The notes beneath the pieces were generated by a model. That model had not been told where the DNA came from. It saw nothing but the letters and a program-made list of their open reading frames with translations, and searched no databases. Of a stretch of DNA of 64,000 nucleotides, positions 59,182 to 64,000 are shown one piece after another. Numbering within the stretch: position 1 is the first letter of the stretch; every line of letters starts with the position of its first letter. Origin of the DNA: JASLMY01 sp965226475 (GTDB taxonomy: Bacteria > Pseudomonadota > Alphaproteobacteria > GCA-2731375); assembly GCA_965226475.1 (NCBI GenBank), contig CBDDDJ010000002.1, positions 930,001 through 994,000 on the forward strand, in the 5' to 3' direction. A program made the position numbers and the translations under genes.

Positions 59182-60834
59182 ATGTCGCTAAAGCGTGGTT
59201 TCGGGTTTTCACTCCTCGGGTTTGTGCTTTGCGCCCTGTTGGTCGTGGCCGGTGGCTCCGAGAGCCGGGCGCAGAACGCGTTCGCGGGCGTCTATCACGG
59301 AACCTTCTTCTCCGGCTGCGATCCCGACAACGGCCAGTTCGCCATCCTGGTGAGCGACAACGGCTCGGCCGTGGCGCTCGACTACGACTCCCTCGAGGAG
59401 GAGGGCGGCTATACCCCCAACATCACGGTGAATTCAAACGGCAGCTTCAGCCACACCTCGAGCGACGGCGGTGACACCACCACGCTCATGGGCAACTTCA
59501 CCTCGAACGGGGTGAGCGGGACCTACACGGTGAACGGCGTCTGCTCCGGAACCTTCAGCGGCAGCAAGTCGTCCAACACCGGCTCTCTGGCGACCGCCGG
59601 CGGCCTCTACAGCGGCAGCCTGAACGGCGCCGTCACTTTCGGCAACACCAATCTCGGCACGACCGCGGGTTTAGTCTACGTCATCGGCGCCGCCAACGGC
59701 GTCGCCTTCGCCTACTCCCGCGCCACGGGATTCATCGACGGGAGTTTCGAGGTCGCCGAGTCGGGAGGGCGGTTCACCATCGCCACGAACGGCGGCATCA
59801 ACGCGACCCTGCTCGACGGCACGCACATCTTGGGCAGCGTCAACCTGAACAATTTCACGGCGTCCGGCAGCTATTCGGCGGATGTGGGAGGCGGCGCGGT
59901 TCATGCCGGCACCTGGTCGATCGGCCGACAGATCCCGCTGCCCACACTGAGCCCGGACCTCGTCGTCACCGGCCCCGGCGTCTCGGACAACACGCCGGAA
60001 ACCGGCCAGAACTTCACCATCAACGCCACGGCCCGCAACCAGGGCAACGCCTCGTCCGCCAGCACGACGTTGCGCTACTACCGCTCGAGCAATTCCCTGA
60101 TCACGACCCTGGATACCCAGATCGGCACCGACGCGGTCGGCGGCCTGGCGCCGGGCGGCAGCTCGCCCGAGTCGGCCGCCGTCTCGATCGGCACGGCCGG
60201 GACCTGGTGGGTCGGCGCCTGCATCGACCCGGTCGGCGGCGAGAGCGCCACCACGAACAACTGCTCCACGGCCGTCCAGGTCACGGTGAGCGATCCGCCG
60301 CCGGATCTCCGGGTGACCAACGTGTCGCTTTCCAAAGCCATGCCGGTGACCGACGAGACCTTCACCTTGAACGCCACGGTGCGAAACCAGGGCGACGGAT
60401 CCTCGGCGTCGACCACCCTGCGCTACTATGTTTCGAACGACTCCACGATCTCCACCCAGGACACGCAAATCGGCACCGACCCGGTGCCTGGCCTGTCGCC
60501 AGGCGGAAGCTCGCCGCAAAACATCGCCTTGGTGGGTTCGACGGCGGGGACCTTCTTGCTCGGCGCCTGCGTCGATCCGGTCGGCGGCGAGAGTTCCACC
60601 ACGAACAATTGCTCCAACGCCGTCCAGGTGACGATTGTACCGGCGGACAGCGACGGCGACGGGCTGACAGACGCGGACGAGGTCGCGATTTACGGCTCGG
60701 ACCCGGCCAATCCCGACACCGACGGCGACGGCTTGAACGACGGGGCGGAAGTCGCCGGCGGTCGCGATCCGACAGTCAACGAGCCGGTGGTGGTCACCCT
60801 CATCTTGTTGAACGTGTTGTCGATCACGCCCTGA
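59182..60834 (+). CDS. Secreted CARDB-domain protein with Ca-binding thrombospondin-type-3-like tail
   Basis: 550 residues. A signal peptide (FSLLGFVLCALLVVAGG) is followed by a Thr/Asn/Gly-rich beta region (30-250). Two CARDB repeats begin PDLVVTGPGVSDNTPETGQN and PDLRVTNVSLSKAMPVTDET; each ends in a Cys-containing GACIDPVGGES or GACVDPVGGES loop. The C-terminus has DSDGDGLTDADEV and DTDGDGLNDGAEV, calcium-binding loops. There is no cell-wall anchor motif. Export across the outer membrane or periplasmic adhesion is inferred. Confidence 0.88.
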   Translation: MSLKRGFGFSLLGFVLCALLVVAGGSESRAQNAFAGVYHGTFFSGCDPDNGQFAILVSDNGSAVALDYDSLEEEGGYTPNITVNSNGSFSHTSSDGGDTTTLMGNFTSNGVSGTYTVNGVCSGTFSGSKSSNTGSLATAGGLYSGSLNGAVTFGNTNLGTTAGLVYVIGAANGVAFAYSRATGFIDGSFEVAESGGRFTIATNGGINATLLDGTHILGSVNLNNFTASGSYSADVGGGAVHAGTWSIGRQIPLPTLSPDLVVTGPGVSDNTPETGQNFTINATARNQGNASSASTTLRYYRSSNSLITTLDTQIGTDAVGGLAPGGSSPESAAVSIGTAGTWWVGACIDPVGGESATTNNCSTAVQVTVSDPPPDLRVTNVSLSKAMPVTDETFTLNATVRNQGDGSSASTTLRYYVSNDSTISTQDTQIGTDPVPGLSPGGSSPQNIALVGSTAGTFLLGACVDPVGGESSTTNNCSNAVQVTIVPADSDGDGLTDADEVAIYGSDPANPDTDGDGLNDGAEVAGGRDPTVNEPVVVTLILLNVLSITP

Positions 60835-61016
60835 GACACGATCGCGGGGCGAGGCCACATCTCGCATCTTGCGCTTCGCGACCACATGGTCACCTCATGT
60901 CGAGACCGCTCACGGAGCGGGGTGGTGCAATATGCAAGACCTGCCCACTCATCCCATTTTGACCCCATATTCGCGCATGTCCATCGTCGCCCGGACCCTC
61001 GCGCGCGAGGCCAGCG

Positions 61017-62273
61017 CTATTTGACGAGGCCCTTGGCCCGCGTCTTGTCAAGTTTGCGCTTGGCGGCCGCCATCTGCTCCGGCGTCATGACCTTGATCAG
61101 GCGTTGGCGGTCGGCGAGCGTCGGCTCGCCGGCGGCCTCGGCCCGGCTGAACCAGTAGAAGGCGTCGACGGGATCCACCAGGCCCGCGCCGCCGTTCTCA
61201 AGCAGGTAGGTGAGCCAGCGCATTGCCTTGCCATGCCCCTTGCGGGCGGCCCGCCAGTACCATTCGAGCGCCGCGGCCTTGTGCGCCTCGGTCCCGCCGA
61301 CCGCGTTGTCGTAGAGCTTGCCGATCCGATAGGCCGAGTCGGCGTTGCCCGCGGCGGCCGAGCGCCGCAGCCAATCGGCCCCCCGGTCCAGGTCCTTCGC
61401 CACGTGGGTGCCGTCGATATGCCAGGCGGCGAGCTGGCGCATCGCCGCATCGTGGCCCAGTTCCGCCGCCCGTTCGTACCAGGCGACGCCGATCGCCGGC
61501 GACTTCTCCAGCCCGCCGCCACCGGCGATGAAGACATCGCCGAGCACCGTCATCGCCGCCTTGTCACCCCCGCCGGCGGCCTCGATCAGCAGGGCGAGGC
61601 CCACCGCCGCGTCGCCGCCGGGCACCTGGCCAGTAGCGAGAAGCCGCGCCCTCGGCAACGTGGCGCGCGCGTCGCCGGCGGTGGCCGCCGCCTCGTACCA
61701 TCGCGCGGCCTCGCCCACATGGGCGGCAATGCCCCGGCCCAGCTCGTAGGCCCGGGCAAGGTCAAAATATGCCGCCGACACCTTCGCCTCGGCCGCCTCG
61801 CGCAACAGGGCGACGCGCGCCGCCGGGTCCGCGGTCTCGGGCAGGTCCAGAAGCGCGAGCTGGAGACGCGCCGCGTCATGGCCCTGCCCGGCCGCCTTCG
61901 CCAGCCATTCGCGCGCCTTGGCCGAGTCGCGCTTGAAACCTCGGCCGCGGAGGAAGACGCGGCCCAGCATGTATTGGGCCTCGACGTGGCCCTTGTTCGC
62001 CGCGAAGCGGAACCAGGAGGCCGCGGTCGAGTCGTTGAGTCGGCCGACCTTGCCCTCCCAGAGCATCAAGGCGCGATAGTAGACCGAGGGGGGATGGCGC
62101 TTGCGCGCGGACTTCGCCCAGATCCGGTTCGCCTCCCCATAGTCGCCCCGCTCGAAGGCCTCGAGGCCCGCCGCGTATTCAGGCGGCACCGGCGCCTGGG
62201 CCGCCACGGCAAGCGCCATCAGGGCGAGGAACGACGCCCTCGCGAGACGCCCAGCCATCTCTCCGATCTTCAT
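61017..62273 (-). CDS. Sel1-repeat (SLR) exported protein
   Basis: 418 residues. A signal-like start (RASFLALMALAVAAQAPVP) is followed by successive 36-residue Sel1 repeats (ASWFRFAANKGHVEAQYMLG, VAWYERAAELGHDAAMRQLA, LEWYWRAARKGHGKAMRWLT). The scaffold probably binds other proteins in the periplasm. A related gene lies just upstream. The TGA-side region is convergent with the CARDB gene. Confidence 0.88.
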   Translation of the reverse strand: MKIGEMAGRLARASFLALMALAVAAQAPVPPEYAAGLEAFERGDYGEANRIWAKSARKRHPPSVYYRALMLWEGKVGRLNDSTAASWFRFAANKGHVEAQYMLGRVFLRGRGFKRDSAKAREWLAKAAGQGHDAARLQLALLDLPETADPAARVALLREAAEAKVSAAYFDLARAYELGRGIAAHVGEAARWYEAAATAGDARATLPRARLLATGQVPGGDAAVGLALLIEAAGGGDKAAMTVLGDVFIAGGGGLEKSPAIGVAWYERAAELGHDAAMRQLAAWHIDGTHVAKDLDRGADWLRRSAAAGNADSAYRIGKLYDNAVGGTEAHKAAALEWYWRAARKGHGKAMRWLTYLLENGGAGLVDPVDAFYWFSRAEAAGEPTLADRQRLIKVMTPEQMAAAKRKLDKTRAKGLVK

Positions 62274-62489
62274 CCTCGCCCCCTTTGTCGACGAACCGGC
62301 CCCTCGTGGCGCGCCGACTGAAGTTCCTGCTTCGCCGCCGTGGGTTCCCAATCGTTCATCTTCGCGTGGACCCGGTCCCGGTCGCCCTGGTTGCCGGCGT
62401 CGCCGCGCCGAGCGCCACGGCGGCCGACGCCAACGGGGCCACGAGAAGCGAATGGCGCGTGAACCGCGTCCGAGTTCCCACGGCCGGCC

Positions 62490-63748
62490 TCACTTCCACG
62501 TTTTGATACGTTCGATGTTGCCGCGTTCGCCATCGAGCCGCGCCTCGGCGCTTTGTCGTTCGCGTTCACTCATCGCGGCTTGAAGCCGTTCCCGTTCGAC
62601 GCGGGTCGATAGACCATGTTCCTCGGCCAGCTTGTACCAGACGTAGGCATCCACCCGTTTCGAGGATTTGGTCACCTCCCAGTTCGAAAGCGTCGCGGCC
62701 AGCGCGCGCATCGCTTCCCGGTGGCCGGTCCGGGCGGCGCGCCAATACCACTCGATTGCTTGGCCCCGATCGACCCCGGCGCCGCGACCGAATTCGTGGC
62801 GGCGACCCGCTTCGTAGGCGGCCACGGCGTTACCGTCCCGTCCCGCGACCTCGAACCAGTGAAGCGCCCGCTTCTCGTCCGACAACAGACCCTCGCCCCG
62901 ATCATACATGCGGGCGAGCCGGAGGCCGGCGGTCGTGAAGCCGAGTTCAGCCGCCCGGACATACCAGCGGCCCCCACGTCGGGCGCCTTGTCGAGCCCGC
63001 CCAGGCCATGGATATGGGCATCCCCCAGCCCCATCATCGCCAGCTTGCTGCCGCCCTTCACCGCCTCGATATAGAGCGCCACCGCCGCCGCCGGATCGGC
63101 ATCGACGCCGCGCCCCTCCATCAGCGCGGTGGCCAGCCGCTCCCGCGCATAGGCGTGACCGGTGGCTGCCGCCTTGCGGTACCACGCGACCGCCGCCGTT
63201 TCGTCCTTGTCGGCGCCGCGACCCGCCGCCAGTGCCCGGCCCAGCTCGTAATAGGCGCTGGAAACGCGTTGCGCGGCGGCCTTGCGAAGCCAGAAGACGG
63301 CCGCCTCCAGATCAACCGGGCCGCCCCGCCCCTTCATCATCATGCCGGCGAGGCGGTATTGCGCCAGCTTATGTTCCTCATGGGCCGCCAGCTCGAATTT
63401 GCGCCGCGCCGATGGCAGGTCGATGGCGACGCCCCTCCCCGACTCCCAGGCGCGACCCAGCATGTAGATCGCCGGGACGTAGGCCTGGCCGGCCGCGCTT
63501 TCGTACCAGAGATAGGCTTCCTTATCGTTCCGCTTGGTCCCCCGGCCCAGCCAATAGAGCGTCGCCAGGTTGTATTGCGAGCGAGGATGACCGGCGGCGG
63601 CCGACGTCTTCCATTCCCGAAAGGCGGTTTGATAGTCCTTGCGACCATAGGCCGTTTTGCCCGATTCGAAGCCGGCCGGCGCGTCCCGGGCCACCACGGC
63701 GGACGACAACAGCAGTAAAAAAGCGATGGAAATCAACTTGGTGACCAT
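62490..63748 (-). pseudogene. Second Sel1-repeat protein, frameshifted
   Basis: The first frame gives the signal peptide (MVTKLISIAFLLLLSSAVVA) and repeats up to GLGGLDKAPDVG near 62,975. The rest (RWYVRAAELGFTTAGLRLAR, IEWYWRAARTGHREAMRALA, DAYVWYKLAEEHG) continues one frame over to 62490. The switch lies at GTGGGGGCCGC on the coding strand. A single-base indel in the G-run accounts for it, again either decay or a sequencing slip. It is paralogous to the preceding gene. Confidence 0.85.
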
Positions 63749-63877
63749 AATCTCATCCCACGATCAGGTCCCTCTACACGCACCGCGAGACTAGCACACC
63801 GGTCGTTCGGCGCCAGCCCCCGAGGGGTCCCCGGAGGCGGCTCGGCCGCGCGCTTTGTCGCACCACGAAATCCGGTC

Positions 63878-63908
63878 TTGACAGATACCCGGGCTTGCCA
63901 CATTTAAT
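63878..63908 (+). promoter_or_regulatory. Sigma70-like promoter of the Rrf2-type regulator
   Basis: TTGACA at 63878-63883 stands 17 bp before CATTTA (63901-63906), with TTTAAT at 63903-63908 giving a 19-bp spacing. It is about 40 bp upstream of the ATG at 63949, the right distance for a start near 63,915. Confidence 0.55.
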
Positions 63909-63948
63909 CAGCACCAAATTTGTCCGATATACGGAGCGGGGCGGAGAC

Positions 63949-64000
63949 ATGGTCCGACTGAACAAGATGACCGACTACGGCGTGGTGGTGCTGGTGCAGC
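63949..64000 (+). CDS. Rrf2-family transcriptional regulator, N-terminus only (SufR/IscR-like)
   Basis: Only 17 codons lie in the window (MVRLNKMTDYGVVVLVQ). They match the first helix of Rrf2 regulators, most closely the SUF-system Fe-S cluster regulators. ATG follows CGGAGACAT. The gene continues beyond the window; suf genes may follow. Confidence 0.8.
   Translation, partial: MVRLNKMTDYGVVVLVQ

Overview
The window reads as high-GC alphaproteobacterial chromosome, probably Rhodospirillales or a related order. The gene-transfer-agent-like phage module, the alphaproteobacterial tail-chaperone families and the codon use point there; the exact taxon cannot be fixed from this sequence. It is rich in mobile DNA: four IS types in five copies and at least two families of short palindromic elements. 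It also carries many broken genes.

Layout. (1) 1-23,300: an HK97/GTA-type siphophage block on the minus strand, from small terminase (23,139) down to a baseplate/hub protein whose 3' end is cut off by an IS3-family element (1 to about 905). Order: TerS, TerL, portal, protease, capsid, decoration-like protein, a KpsF-like sugar-phosphate isomerase, connectors, tail terminator, chaperones, tape measure. Then comes a 6.9 kb cargo of overlapping sugar/glycan-type genes (methyltransferase-like, GGGPSL protein, HAD-like, three tandem KpsC/S-like paralogues, FAD oxidoreductase, SDR, two glycosyltransferases), and only then the major tail protein and the distal tail genes. Portal, DUF2163 protein and hub are all broken, so the prophage looks defective although its cargo is mostly open.

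(2) 23,300-32,100: a mosaic accessory region. It holds an IS1595-family element with a 70-bp internal deletion, a ParA-like ATPase, and an AT-rich island encoding a six-TM membrane protein, a SpeD-like pyruvoyl-enzyme homologue and a DUF3326 protein in one orientation. It also has an HsdR remnant, two decayed small-terminase-like ORFs that share the leader of the real terS gene, a broken aldo/keto reductase and an intact SDR.

(3) 32,100-46,500: metabolic genes (M3 oligopeptidase, NIPSNAP protein, broken asparagine-synthase-like gene, gamma-glutamyltransferase-like protein, acyl-CoA ligase, broken hydrolase-OsmC fusion, DUF1326, beta-hydroxyacid dehydrogenase, small monooxygenase). They are separated by palindromic repeats that sit on gene stop codons. 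A complete IS1595 copy closes this part.

(4) 46,500-51,750: a SARP/TPR regulator split by an IS427-type element, a divergent DUF4242 gene and an IS5-family element, framed by an inverted pair of 200-bp miniature elements with TATACC ends.

(5) 51,750-64,000: a calmer chromosomal stretch with ankyrin protein, Gfo/Idh/MocA oxidoreductase, racemase-superfamily protein, carboxymuconolactone decarboxylase-like, VOC, DNA glycosylase-like, enoyl-CoA hydratase and EamA exporter genes. A secreted CARDB protein, two Sel1-repeat proteins (one frameshifted) and the start of an Rrf2-type regulator follow.

The points most worth following are the glycan-type cargo inside the phage tail operon and the SpeD-like/DUF3326/membrane-protein trio. 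All functional statements rest on motif and family recognition by eye; no database search was run.
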